64,000 nt of DNA from Macrocybe gigantea (Eukaryota; Basidiomycota; Agaricomycetes; Agaricales; Callistosporiaceae): assembly GCA_011319805.1 (NCBI GenBank), contig SJRY01000062.1, positions 62,001 through 126,000 of the forward strand. The letters run 5' to 3'. The translations under genes and the position numbers were made by a program. Below, in pieces: positions 10,660-34,347 of the stretch. The stretch's first letter is position 1, and the number at the start of each line of letters is the position of its first letter. The notes under the pieces are model-generated. The model was not told where the DNA came from. It did not search any database and worked only from the letters and a program-made list of their open reading frames with translations.

Positions 10660-13600
10660 CTATGGTTCCTCTTTATGCTTTGACCGCATAACCGGGGACT
10701 CTTCAATGGATAGTCTCGCCGAAGGGACCGTGGAACGAAATGGGAGGGTGGAATCAATCATTCGGCGGCTTTTTTCTTCTGTGGGTCTGACCCACCTAAT
10801 CGGAGAGTCGTCGTAAGGAAATTGTTTGCGAAGTGAGCTGGATGCAGCATCTCCGCCATCAGTGTCATCATCTAAGATAGAGGAGAAAGAGTGATTGGTG
10901 TCGAAGATCCTGTTCGTCGAGTTCCTGCCTCCACCCGGTTTCGAAGGCGTTTGGAATAGTCCGTTCGCCCTAGAGGGCCAGACGTTGTTCTTCGGCGTCG
11001 TGAAAGGAGCACTAATCTGAATACCTCTGGAAGGAGTGGATGTGGATCAAAAATCGAGTCGTCAAAAGGCGTTCCGCTGCGATTGAGGAGATTCGAAGAA
11101 GAGTGTGAAAGGGATCCGTTCCTCGGGGTTATCGGACCTAGCCGTGAAGGTTCTAACCAAGAGGAGCCGGTAGAGAGAGCATGCCCTAATATGTGCTCCT
11201 TGCGTACAGGCTGAGTGGGCGTCTTCGGGGCTTGAGGTTGATTCCATCCTAGAGGCGAACTATCGGGAGACGATGGATGAAGGAACATGCCATCATGAGA
11301 ATCGCGGATATGAGGTTCATCTGTCGGCACAAAGGTCGGTTCACTCGAAGCCAAGTCTAAACCAGTTGGCAGGGAAGGCGACATGCTCCTTTCACAAAAC
11401 TGGCAAAACCACGGATCTTCTTCTTTCCCCAAGTCGGCAATGTCGTGAATCCCGATGCATTGCAGATGATACCAGGTTTGACACGAGTCGCACTGCACCA
11501 ATTCTCGTCCATCGTCTCGACCGTTGCAAATGCAAAGAGCTTCGACGTCGCTGTTGTATTCAACCCTTCGAGATCGACGATACGACAGTGCTAGAATGCT
11601 TTTCTTTGAAAGCAAGGCTGTCTTGGCATCTGCTGGATCGCTTGGATGAAACGTACTCCTTGAACGTGTAGTGGTACGATCGCTAACATCTGAGTACAGC
11701 GTTTTCTGCAGCCCTCTTCCGGATGGTGAACCAATGGTATGAGATTTTGTCCAATTCTCGGAGATGCTCAGTCTCGCGACGGTATGAGCGCTGCTGTCGA
11801 GCTCATCTTCATCTTCGTCGGAGCTTCGATCTAGGAACTGTTCAATCCATTTTAATTTTTCCTCCTCCTCGGCCTTTGCGATATCAGCCACTTCGCTTGA
11901 TCTAATCCGCCAGGGAAATTCTTCATCTGGCCAGTTCGGCAAATGCATAGAAGTGCTCGTTTCATCAGCACCGCTCTGTTTTTCCTTGAATCCGTGCGAA
12001 GCCTTCTTTCTCTTTCGACTCCCCATCTTCTTCCTGGTGGGGCTGGGCGACGCAAAAGACGGAAGGGGACGACTACTTGCGGCATCCACAAGTACTCTAC
12101 CCTTACCCTCTAACTCGACGGGTAGGAGATTACTACTTGGACTATGGGGCGATTGTCGACTTCGAAAGGCGGCCAATCGTTTCTGCTTCTTCAGCTCCTT
12201 CTCTGTGGGAGGGTCCTCTCCTGCGGGTTCGGAGAAGGACACAATGCTACTCTCCATCTTGCCAGGGGTCGTGAGTAAGGGTTGAGGCTGGCGAACCCAG
12301 TCCGCCGTACGCTGTATGTTTCGCGTAAACCATAGTGTCTGGATGCCATTCACAGCCGCGAAAAGCTCACATATCTTCCATAACCACCGGCCATCAAGCT
12401 TTCTTCGAAACTTTCTTCTGAGGTTTCTTGGAACAGCTTGAGTCTTCGCCCCTTGATAGGACTGTCAGTTATACCGACGTTAGCGGACTTGTCCTGGTCG
12501 TGAAACGACCGATTTTCCTCCAAAGGGGGAGGTTCTACGTCCAGAAGAGTCCTCTTGGTGCGCTTAAGGTAATCTGGCCGCCTGCTTTCTACCTGCCTTT
12601 GGTGCGTTAAGGAGTCTTGTAGTGCTTCTTGGTGTATACGCTTCAATTCCCCGCCAGCCTCGGAAACTTGCGCAACCGCAGAGGATCTTGGTGGCGTCGT
12701 CGTATAAGGACGGGATGACGAGACTATCGCGCTATCAGGACCGATATTCTCAGCCCTCGTATGACGGAAAAAGGAGTCGTCGAGGGATGGACCGTTGCTA
12801 TGAACTCCAGGTGACTCAGACTGGACGCGAAAATGCATCTGCGTCTTGGCTTTGACTTTACCTATGAACGGAGAAGATAACTGTGTTGCTTGTTCGGACG
12901 CCGACATTGGAGACATAAGCCAAGGTGCAGGCGCTAGGATTGGCAAATTATTCGCTTCTGGTGCTATAGATGTGAAGCTTGGAGATGTTGAACCGGTGAA
13001 TCGAACGGCCGACTGATGGCTAAAAATAGATGAGTATTGGTGAATGTCGACTAGTAACCAAAAGATTGTTCAGATTCGTTCACTGACGGTGATTTGGATG
13101 GCATCACAGAGTAACGAGTAGAAGTATTGCGTGACTGAGGACTAGTAAATCTGCTCTGAGATTTGCGCTTTGACATGGCGGGAGGTATTCGACGCACCTC
13201 GATTCAGGGGTCATGATCTGAGATTGAATAGTGGACGTATCAATAGGACTTCTCATGCACATCAGTAAGACCTCGATATTAAATGGAAAGCGTTGAAATA
13301 ACTTACGGTTTCTGAGATGGTAGATGAGGTCCGAAGAATGATGTCAATGAAGAAGATGGTGTATTTTGAATTCTTGAGGTTTGTCAGCAAGGACAATTAT
13401 TCCATGCGATATGACCTTACCCACTGAGTAACGCAAGGGGTTCTGGGGAATGCGGATCGCCATGGACGTATTGACCGAAAGTGTTTGGGCTATTCGTAGA
13501 GTATGAATGAGATGCAGTTGAGAGTGAGTATTCTGATGATTGTCACACCTGTGCGGAGTCGGCAGATGGCTGGAACGCTGAGGCTGGGACGTGACTGAAC

Positions 13601-13851
13601 TTTGGTGCAAATCTTTGATCCTTCAGGAGAACTACTAGAACCGGTGCTGGTAGGCATGATCGGAAGACAGATACGTACCGTAAAGGCCCAGATTCAGCCG
13701 CTAACAAGGTTCTTTCCCTGAAATTCCAATCACTCTGAGGAGACGAAGGGATACATTTGTTGCCATACCCCAGAGGCGACGAAACCGACGAGCTACTGGA
13801 TGAATTTGAGAAGGCAATGCCGTCGGATGACCGACTAACACCAGACGACAT
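10660..13851 (-). CDS. PHD-finger protein, apparent 1-nt frameshift
   Basis: Putative chromatin reader. Exons in phase on the minus strand: 13679..13851 (start uncertain), 13549..13620, 13421..13489, 13307..13372, 13198..13251, 13088..13153, 12371..13019, 10660..12311. The PHD finger (about 11385-11545) shows the C4HC3 pattern: CICNG, CDSC, WYHLQC, CQFC. Flanks are Ser/Pro-rich and disordered, with a basic RKKMGSRKRKK patch that may be a nuclear signal. At the A5/T5 run 11049-11053 the frame shifts: upstream codons read SGTPFDDSIF, and coding character resumes in another frame (TSTPSRGIQISAPFTTPKNN) down to the stop at 10660. Without correction the protein would end at 10872. In-frame sequence extends upstream of 13851, so the true start may lie near 14083. 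No orthologue assigned. Confidence 0.72.
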
Positions 13852-14081
13852 AGGAGCGATAGCAATGAGTGAGTTTGGAGGCGGAGAATTGGGTTTGCGC
13901 GCGGAAATGTCGATGTATCCAAGTATCGTAAGCGAATGGGTGTACCTGTGCCGGCTAAGTAAGATCTATACGAACAAGCTGGTACGAAGGCAAGATGATT
14001 GAGGCGTGAGTTTCGATTCAACAAGTTCGAAAATCCTTACGTAAGTGGCCCCTCGTTCCCCGAACCCGAAACGTTCTATCC

Positions 14082-15467
14082 ATGGCGCAGATAAGAGCAC
14101 TCGAATTCTTCTCTGGCATTGGTGTGCTCTCTAGCATTGAGCAACGATCAGTTTTTTTTGACTGAAATCCTGCCGACCAGGCGGGTTACACTTGGGCCTA
14201 GCACGTAGTCAGGTAGAAGGCAACGTGATCCAAGCATTCGACTGGGATCCGCTAGCTTGTCGAGTCTATGCCGCTAATCATTCCAAAAATGTCATAAAGA
14301 AGGTTTTTCATTTCAGTTCACATTGTGCAGTAATGACTCGCCGACTTTCGTTATCAGATTGACATCTCTACACTGACGGCTACGACATTGGCTGCCTTTC
14401 AAGCAGATCTCTGGCTCCTTTCTCCAGCTTGCCAGCCTTTCACTGTCTTGAATCCAAATGCAAAGGGTTCTACAGATCCGAGAGCGAAATCGTTCCTTCA
14501 TATAATCCAAGATGTTCTCCCAAGTCTGATTTTGATGGATTCCCAACCCTCTCGCATCCTCATTGAAAATGTTGCTGGATTCGAGGTGAATATTGCGTTG
14601 GCTAATTTTGCAATGACGAGTTTTGATAACCGCATAAGTCATCGGATGCTCGTGTTGTCTTGCTGTCAACTTTAAGGTCTCTCGACTATTCTGTCTTGGA
14701 ACTATTACTCACACCACTGCAATTTGGCGTCCCGAACTCTCGTCTACGCTATTACTGCCTCGCCAAAAAACGTCCCCTATCTTTTGCTCACGTGGAAGAA
14801 AGTGACGCAGACAAAGTATGGCGACATATACCCGGCCATGAACCGTGGAATGACCACAGGCAGATGGTCAACGAGCGTCCTGAAGGAGGACCCTTTGTCA
14901 CGGAACTTCGTGCATACCTGGATGAAGAGCCGACACTAGAAAGGCATTACGCTGTTCCTGACCATATTCTGCAAAAATGGGGACAGACTTTCGATATCGT
15001 GACACCTGCATCAAGGCGGACATGCTGTTTTACTAGAAGTCATTTGCTTTCATGGCCCCTTTGAAGTTACGCTCAAATAGAAACTGATCAGGTTACACAC
15101 AATTAGCCCAACGCGCCGGCTCCGTTTTACAGCTGAATGAGGAACTGGATGTTCGTTGTACTGACTTCGTCATGCTATACAACACTCGTCTAATGGTTAA
15201 TTCTCTTAGACAGCCAGCATCTTTAGGGCCTTCGCGGAGGCGCAATCAACAGCGGAAAAAGACTGTCTGCGTATTCTAAGGCCATTACGACTGCGTTACT
15301 TTACCCCCACAGAACTTCTGAAACTATTCCACTTCATACGCCTCCACACCAATGATTCCTTCGCCTGGCCTGAGGGGATATCCGTCAAGTCTAAGTATCG
15401 ACTCATTGGGAATAGCGTCAATGTTTTAGTTGTCACGAAGTTGGTCAATTATCTGTTCTTAAAATGA
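14082..15467 (+). CDS. DNMT2: DNMT2/TRDMT1-type tRNA (cytosine-38-C5)-methyltransferase
   Basis: S-adenosylmethionine-dependent enzyme that methylates C38 in the anticodon loop of tRNA-Asp. Six exons (14082..14121, 14181..14302, 14358..14585, 14639..15038, 15092..15150, 15210..15467) give 368 residues, normal for the family. Motifs in order: ALEFFSGIGGLHLGL (motif I, SAM), AFDWDPLACRVYAANH, the catalytic motif IV read as SPACQPFT, ILIENVAGFE (motif VI, ENV), LTPLQFGVPNSRLRYY (motif VIII and target recognition), DIVTPASRRTCCFTRSY (the CFT motif that separates DNMT2 from DNA methylases), RYFTPTELL and GNSVNVLVVTKL (motifs IX-X). The catalytic Cys is present; the usual Pro before it is Ala. It does not by itself imply DNA methylation. 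Confidence 0.93.
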
Positions 15468-15665
15468 CATACGACGTGCATATGTTCAAATTCAAAAAAA
15501 AAAGTGGGACCAGTGATATTCTGTAGTACTGCAATGGATGTCTCGTGGTCATGAATACCGGAACTTTAAAAGCCGACCACCGGACAGGTCAAAAGCTTGG
15601 TGCTTTAGGGATATATAAACATGTCAGCTTAAGAGAAATCCTTCCCAGGTAAAACCTTCACTAAC

Positions 15666-17631
15666 ATGCATGGCCGTCGCACTTTCCTCATTGGTGGTGG
15701 ATGTACCGCATTCATCAAGGCATGCGTCTTCATCTCACATTAGATCCTATCTGGCATTAAAGCGTTTTGGGTAGCCGAGGGGTAAACGTACGACAGAGGA
15801 TGTACGTGTCTGTTAAAGCGGCGTCCTAAACGAATACCACTCCCTTTTCGTAGATGGGACTGGAAGCAGCGACGAAGGCTCTGCTGGACACTGGTTAGTG
15901 CCGTTGATTCATGCTCATGATCGAGCTCAGGCTGTAACGGTTGAAAACAGGCATAACGTACGACAGCGTCGAGATTGCTTATACGGGATATTGCTACGGA
16001 GATTCTACAAGCGGCCAGGCATGGTGAACTTCGCTTTAAATGCACCAAAACTCACGCGCACGTTAGCGTGCCCTGTACAACTTGGGATTGACGGGCATAC
16101 CGATCATCAACGTTAATAACAACTGTTCCACTGGGTCTGCTGCCCTCTTTCAGGCGAACAACGCTGTGAAGTACGGTCAAGTAGAATGCGCCATGGCCTT
16201 GGGCTTTGAACGCATGAAGCCCGGTAGCTTAGGGACAAATTTTCCTGACCGGGTTCCACCAACATCGTTGATCTATCAGCGAAGCGAAGAATTAGAATTA
16301 CAGGGATTGGGCGAAAACCATGGTCCTGGAGCACCGAGGGTCTTTGGCAATGGCGCCCAGGAATATTTTACAAAATACGGGGGCGGAATCGAGCATCTGG
16401 CGAAAATAGGTACCTCTAAGTGGCATCATGTGGCAGATGCCTAACTGCGATGTGGAACGGCAGCCTCCAAGAATCACAAACATTCGCTAAATAATCCATA
16501 CTCTCAATTCCGCGATGGATGGAGTGTCGAACAGGTCTTACAAGCACCGAAGATCACCAACCAGCTGACAAAGTATATGTGTAGCCCCACTTCTGTAAGG
16601 GATTACATCTTCGGTCGATCTTCACAATGCTTGTCGCTGATTCTTCTTCAGGATGGTGCAGCGTGTTGTATCGTAGCATCGGAGGACTTTGTTCATTCTC
16701 ATGGCCTCGAGAACCAGGCAATTGAAATTGTTTCTCAGGCGTTGAAGACGGATTTTCCCGAAACCTTTGAAGGCCAGAGTGCCATGGATGTCGTGGGCTA
16801 TGGCATGTCAAAGGAATGCGCTGACCAGGTTTTCAGGGATGCCGGATTTGCAGAAGGTGAGGGCAGAGACTTGGTCGGGGTGATCGAACTCCACGATTGT
16901 TTCGCTGCGAATGAGGTAAGAGAGAGGTGGACATTTCTGAGAAGGATGGCTAAATGCGTACACGATTTCAGCTCATCACATACCCGGCCCTCGGATTGTG
17001 CGCGGCTGACGAGGCTCACAAACTTGTGGAGCGTGGGGACAATACGGTACTGCGCTTGACATTGCGTTTATGCTGGAAACTCAATCGTGCTTCTCAGTAC
17101 GGAGGAAAATACGTCATTAACCCCAGCGGTGGTTTAGAGGCCAAGGGACATCCACTTGGAGCTACGGGGTTGGGAATGCATTTCTATATCATGAGTATGT
17201 CCCAAGCAACGTGAAAAGAACTTCTGCTTATCCTTGCATTTAGTGCAGCTCCGGGGATGTGGGTGATTATTGAATGCGAAGCATGTGCAAGGCTTTTGAT
17301 CGTCGCTCTCTAGGGGCAGGGCCTATGCAAGCACCAGATCTTTTCGATATAGCAGATAAGCGCGGAAAATATGGTTTGGTTCACAATGTTGGGTTAGGTG
17401 GTGCCGTAGTCGTCACTTTAATGCGTCGACCGGAATTTTACAAAGAGGGAGGCGTCGACGGAAGGGCTAGGTGAGCTAACAAAAGTTCGAGTCCAGTAAA
17501 ACGAAGCTTCTTATGTCTACAGATTGGGCTACAACCATGCGCACGAGTGCAAGCCAATTAGCATGAAAGACGTCGATAAAGTCAAGTCAAAGAAATCGTC
17601 GACTTATGTATTGCAGTACGCCAAGCTGTGA
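15666..17631 (+). CDS. Peroxisomal SCPx-type thiolase (3-ketoacyl-CoA thiolase), PTS1 = AKL
   Basis: Thiolytic cleavage of 3-ketoacyl-CoA in peroxisomal beta-oxidation, without the C-terminal sterol-carrier domain found in animal SCPx. Twelve exons from Met 15666 to TGA 17629-17631 give 459 residues: 15666..15719, 15775..15801, 15854..15893, 15951..16018, 16067..16409, 16464..16594, 16652..16915, 16972..17046, 17098..17194, 17244..17258, 17314..17470, 17523..17631. The nucleophile motif is [11 protein letters not shown]-terminal catalytic motifs are [28 protein letters not shown] and [11 protein letters not shown]. The last three residues AKL are a peroxisomal targeting signal. Two introns (15720..15774 and 16019..16066) begin with GC. 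Only 66 bp separate its stop from the PRP16 start codon. Confidence 0.94.
15720..15774 (+). other. GC-AG intron 1 of the thiolase gene
   Basis: Donor AAG/GCATGC, acceptor GGGTAG. Joining FIK to PRGKRTTED reproduces the conserved thiolase N-terminus; no GT donor preserves it. Confidence 0.75.
16019..16066 (+). other. GC-AG intron 4 of the thiolase gene
   Basis: Donor CAG/GCATGG, acceptor CGTTAG, 48 bp. It joins DSTSGQ to [10 protein letters not shown] in phase 0, the conserved family sequence. Confidence 0.75.
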
Positions 17632-17697
17632 CGAGGCCTGTTTGTATTTATTTACATGGAACACCTGATTTCGTGATGTCTGGTTTACGTAATTGTT

Positions 17698-28436
<10,739 letters not shown>

Positions 28437-28565
28437 TGCTGTATCGTATGCGCTGTACAGTACAATAATTAAATAACGAGTCGCTACACGTGTGAACGTG
28501 AGGATGAGGCATCTTTTACTTGGTTGCCAAGCCCAACTTCTATACAATGTTCATAATCAAACAGC

Positions 28566-30324
28566 ATGGCGGCACCCGTCCTTAACATGAATTCTCCTCT
28601 CGACTCGCTCGTTCGCCGGACATCTGAACGTTATGCGCACCGGCAAGTTCCCGACTCTAGAGTCCCCGAAATACTCGAACCTGTCAACGATGCACAAGGG
28701 ACAGTCGCAGAAGTGCCTCCATCTCCGTTGCTACACGGGCATTTTTCCCGCAACTCAACGGCAACAGCGTCGTCGAATGATAACAACTCATTCCTACATA
28801 GGTCTTCTCTGGATTCTCGAAATACTGAACGGGATCCGAAATTCCATCAATACGACGATGAAGGCGGATTCTCCGATTATTCTGCGTATGACCATCGGAA
28901 GTGGATCATGAATGTGGCAGAGGAAGCGTCTCAGACGCGGACGCTGATGGCGGAAATGCCCTTGGACGGTGAGACGGTTCATTACCAGCCTGACCAGCCT
29001 ACACCGGCATCAGCATCTCCTCTTCCCACTGTGGTAGTGTCGTTGACATGCTCTCAGATGCCTTTCCTCCAGTCCTGACTCGTGGAGGTAGGGTGCCCAT
29101 CCTCAAGGCAGCCTACTCCCCTCCGCATCTCGTCAAACCTGCCATTATCGACGATGACCAGAAACGGCAAGTCTTGGAACGCAATAGGCGACGCTTGGTA
29201 CCATCAAGCAGTGCGAAAACGGGTGATCAATATGAACAAGGGAGACAGCTTAGTTCACATTCTGCGGACCGCCTGTCGGGCCGGGCAAGATCTCCGTCGC
29301 CCAGTGGAGAGGCTCATCGGTCAGCGTCTCTGAAGAATGACTTTCTGCATCCGGATAATTTCGTGTCAGAATTTAACCCATCTCATGGTCAAGTATCTGG
29401 GCATGCCATCGAGGACCCGTCTGCTGGTGCTTCACGCTACGACGCCAGGTTATCCAGCGCGTCGGGTCCTAGTCTATATTCGACGGTTTCATACTACGAG
29501 CATTCTACGCCATCTCCATCTCAGGTCGATCTTTCTCATGAGCCGAGGGCGGTGTCGGCGGCATCCAACGTGATGAATGCGCATAAATGGGCACCTGACG
29601 AGTCCGGGGTAAACCCAAACGCGCCGCTGACGGCACAAGATTACCTACAACTTGGAATCCAGCACCATGAATCCAGCAGGCTGAAGGAGTCGGCTCTCTG
29701 CTTTGAAAAAAGTGCCACAGAGAATGGCGGATGTGGCATCGGAATGCTAATGTGGGGCTTGACTTTGCGCCATGGGTGGGGTTGTCAGAAAAACGAGAAA
29801 GTGGGATTCAAGTGGCTCAGAAAAGCCGCGGAATGCGCAGTTGAGGACCTGGAAAACGCCCGAGAAGGCGGAAGTGTGGAACAAAGCGCTGTTCGAGTAA
29901 GTGTGATTTTGCGCCACTCTTACTGATATTAACCAATAGATTGTTTTGAAGACGGAACTAGTTCTAGCTATTTACGAGGTCGGTCAATGCTTTTTCCAAG
30001 GGTGGGGTGTTGCGAAAGATCAGAAGATGGCAGTGGTATGCTTAATGGCTAATTATGCCCCCGGCTTGACTGAAATCATTGTGGAGAGCTATTATACTGT
30101 TGCAGCGAAGCTTGGGGATCCCGATGCCCAAAGTGACTTGGCCTTTTGCCTTGCGAATGGAAAGGGGTGCAAGAAGAATAGGAAGGAAGCGGCAAAGTGG
30201 TATAGGGCAGCGGTGAGATGCACATTGTCCGATATTGTGAGAGAATTGGACTGAATGTGGACAGGTCGCACAAGGACAGAGCGACATTGGACTCGCATGG
30301 ATTTACAAGGAGAAATACCTGTAG
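28566..30324 (+). CDS. SEL1-repeat protein, Nif1/DSF2 type
   Basis: Five exons (28566..28968, 29058..29896, 29952..30035, 30087..30212, 30265..30324) give 503 residues. The first 280 residues are disordered and Ser/Pro-rich. The C-terminal 200 residues hold SEL1-like repeats: YLQLGIQHHESSRLKESALC, GMLMWGLTLRHGWGCQKNEK, AIYEVGQCFFQGWGVAKDQK, DLAFCLANGKGCKKNRKEAA, then GQSDIGLAWIYKEKYL-stop. Fungal proteins with this layout include S. pombe Nif1 (a mitotic regulator acting on Nim1) and yeast DSF2, so a scaffold role in cell-cycle or polarity signalling is plausible but not shown. It starts 129 bp after the PRP16 stop and ends 97 bp before the Rab gene. Confidence 0.87.
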
Positions 30325-30421
30325 ACAGATATCTGTTAAATGTCGTTACATAATCAAATTATCCACGTGGCTTGACTTGAGCAGAAGGAGAGCTTACCGT
30401 CTCGCCTTTCTCTAGTCCACC

Positions 30422-31300
<879 letters not shown>

Positions 31301-31467
31301 GCCTCGTGTTACTGCAATGGAAACATCCATTGCCATTTGGATTGACTGGGATAGCGATGACTGCCTATCCACCCATGGCTGTATTTTGTTCATACATGTT
31401 CCAATTATCGCCAATACTCTCCTGCCCTATGTGCGCGGATAAACATACACTTTTTGTTGGCCTGCAT

Positions 31468-34347
31468 TCAAGGAATAAAGCCTCCATTCCAATTTCCTCC
31501 CCACCACTTCTTCACCCGCTCACCGCCATACTCTTCATAATCGCTCCGTGAGACACCGATTCTTTGAAATTCTGCACCTCTGCTGAACGCAGCCATTCCT
31601 TTCCATGTATCAAGACCTGGGTCTGCTGCTCGTGTAATCTGAATAGGCATTTCTGGTGCGAGTATTGGTCGTAAAGTAGCGTGCAGACGAGATGTTAGAC
31701 CAGGAAGGCGAGAAGGTGATCCTGTTAGGAACACGTTCTTGAAAACTCTTTGAGTCCAAATGGCGTTCAAAATGTCGGAAATGCTCACATTCACAAGCCG
31801 TTGTTTGTCAGCCTCACAGAACATTGTCAATATATTCTGCAAAACCTCTCCCAGGCCGGCCGAATCCACACCGGCCATCGCAGGTGAAAACCATGTCTCA
31901 CATGCTCTCCATCGTTCAGTATTCAGGTGAATTCGTGCATGGCCTGACAGTGTGGTCTGTGGACAAGCTGAAAGGGCAGGACGCGTTTCATACCTGCAGT
32001 ATCGCCCGCCACTTCATAAATAGGCCTAAAGGCATTAAGCAGGGCAGATCGCTGAGTTGTTATTGAGGCATGTGTATGTTCAGTAGTGAAAGTCGGATCG
32101 TATGTTAGTAGTTTTTGCTCAACGACTTGTAATTGATTCAGATCTTCCTCTTCGTCGGAGGAGATGGCCGCCAAATTCTAGATCCATCATCCATGTAAAG
32201 TCTGGAAAATACGATTTCGTGATAATCGACTCACAATCTTGCGGTATATAGCCCAATCTTCGTCGTCGGCACCAAACGTGTCCTCTGGGAATAATCAATA
32301 TAAGCCTGCACACAATCACCTTGGTACTCACCCGCACCGCCTTTTTTCTTTTTGGATATCCTGTCATCCGCAGCTAGATTGGCAATACTTTTCATTCTAG
32401 CTTGGGCAGCGGCACTTTTGCGGTCACTCAGAGCAGTTTTGCGCCGAGATCTCTCTTTGATTCTGCTCATGAGCGTCTGATCGAAAGGTTGAGGCAGTCA
32501 TATATATTTGAAGGGCATGAGGTAACTGACCTCCTGCTCCTGCCTCTTTTTCTGAGCCCAGCCTGCAAGGTCTGCCTCCCGTTCTTCTTCCTCCCGCTTC
32601 TCTTCACGCTCCTTTTCCTCCTTTTCTCGTTCCTTTTCTTTCTTTGCCCGCATGCGTGCCTCAAAGCCTGCCTTCAACAATTTTTGCTTCCTTTTCTCTC
32701 TCAGACCTTCGTCATCTAGCTGCATCGAGCATCAGTACAGTGGTGATGCTTGGCATGAAAGCTCTCACATCAGCGTCCGGGGTGTCTACTAACGGAAACA
32801 CGGGCTCTTCCTGATATCTGATATCAGCAATTGTAATGGATTCCAAGATTGTAATACACACAACTTCATCTGCCTCAGGCATTTCTTTCTTTCGAGCTCG
32901 CCTTAAGTCACTGTCCAATTTCTTGATAGCGTCGTCAAGCGTGTCCTCCTCAATACCAAATGTATGTAATTTCAGCTTCGTAATAATGCTGTAAGTCGCT
33001 GTTTCATGCGTTGCAGCTCTTGCACTCACCAACCAATCCCTCTTTGAACCTGTAGATTTTGCCTCCCTGAGATCGAGCAAATTCTGCAGAGTCGTTTCTT
33101 TCCGAAGAAGCTGGATAAAAAGCATCAGATATGACGTGTCGCTTTGTGGGAAACCACCTTGCTTTCTCCATTCGAGATTTCGCGGCCATTTCTTGTAACT
33201 TTCTGCCCTGTTCCTTCCTCTTTTCAGCAATTCTCGCCAACTCTTCCTCGGATTTCTCCTCAACGGTAGGTAACGAGAATGGAAACTGGACCACACGCTC
33301 GCTTTCGCGCATCTTCAAGGCGTCAGTAAGGGAGCGGAGATGCGCGCGGTAATCCGTAGCGAACTCGCACAGATTATGCAGCATCCACTAAACAAAAGTT
33401 AGTCGGAGGCGGTTGACTATATGCGAGGAAGGACGTCACGGTTGACTGTGCAGTCGTTACACGAGTTGGAAAATTAGGGTATTTCAATTGAATGAGTTTG
33501 AGGAGATATTCGGATGATTGGGAAGCACCCCACGGTATTCTGAAAATGGCTCGTTGACTCCAAATTATAGACGGAGACTTGTGTACGTACCGCTTTGCGC
33601 GACTCAGAATTCCTTTGCCATCTAAAACTGGGATAATGGAAGTCGAGGAGGTATTAAATGAGATGACAAGTCCATCTTTGGAGAATGTATCGGATGATGG
33701 TGACGGATTATTGTAGTAGAAAGACATTATACTGTCAACGCAGTAGGCCAAGGACGGCACAGAATACAGTTCAAACATCAATTCCGAGGTCACTGCCCGA
33801 CTTTGAGAAGGCCTTCATAGAGACAGAGACAATTAAAAAATACCGTACGCGTTCGAGAATGCAATGGAGAACAAAGTCGTTCAGTCATGAAAACGGGATG
33901 GTCGATAGAAGGTGTATCGATCCCGAGACGAATGAAGGCATAGTCAAGTGCATTTTCCTACGTCTCGAGCGAAATTCGCATTCGCGTTTCAGCCGCATGA
34001 GTCAAAGACGGAAAGACACACCAGGGCATCAAAATTCAGAAGTACGTCACCTTCCCAGGGTGTTTTCGCCTGGCTCTTTGCACCACTTTCTGTATCAACG
34101 CCTTCACCAAAAAGGAGTAGAGGCCTATTATTCTTGCGTTCCTTGTACTTGGCAACAACATTTAAGCCAGAAAAGGGGATGGGGGATGTGGCGTAGTGCC
34201 AACGAAGGGTTGTGGCACCATTGTCGATGATAATGGGCGTGAACAGACCACGATGCTCTTCGTATGAGCAGGGAGGAGAAGGGATACTAGGTAAGGGGGT
34301 GCTGGTATAGAAGTAAGCTTGTCTACCGGAAAAGTAGAAGCGGCCAT
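31468..34347 (-). CDS. ARP5: ARP5, actin-related protein of the INO80 chromatin remodeller
   Basis: Nuclear actin-fold subunit of INO80. Minus strand, many short exons. N-terminal block: FTPIIIDNGATTLRW and AKTPWEGDVLLNFDAL (end 34022). Then 33849..33957 ENALDYAFIRLGIDTPSIDH, 33591..33792 TSELMFELYSVPSLAYCVD, 33440..33539 IPWGASQSSEYLLKLIQLKY, 33158..33387 WMLHNLCEFATDYRAHLRSL. The ARP5-specific insertion follows: long charged coiled coils (KAGFEARMRAKKEKEREKEE and others). The C-terminal actin core (31468-31878) has NVFLTGSPSRLPGL, DPGLDTWKGMAAF and SRSDYEEYGGERVKKW. The ATG at 34347 with a 71-bp first intron is a tentative start, and exon joins between 33158 and 33110 were not resolved. It converges on the Rab gene with 167 bp between stops. 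Confidence 0.88.

Noticed and set aside
13701..14024. 107-codon minus-strand frame at the 5' end of the PHD gene
   Set aside because: The alternative frame (SSGVSRSSDG...) joins in phase to the next exons; this one does not.
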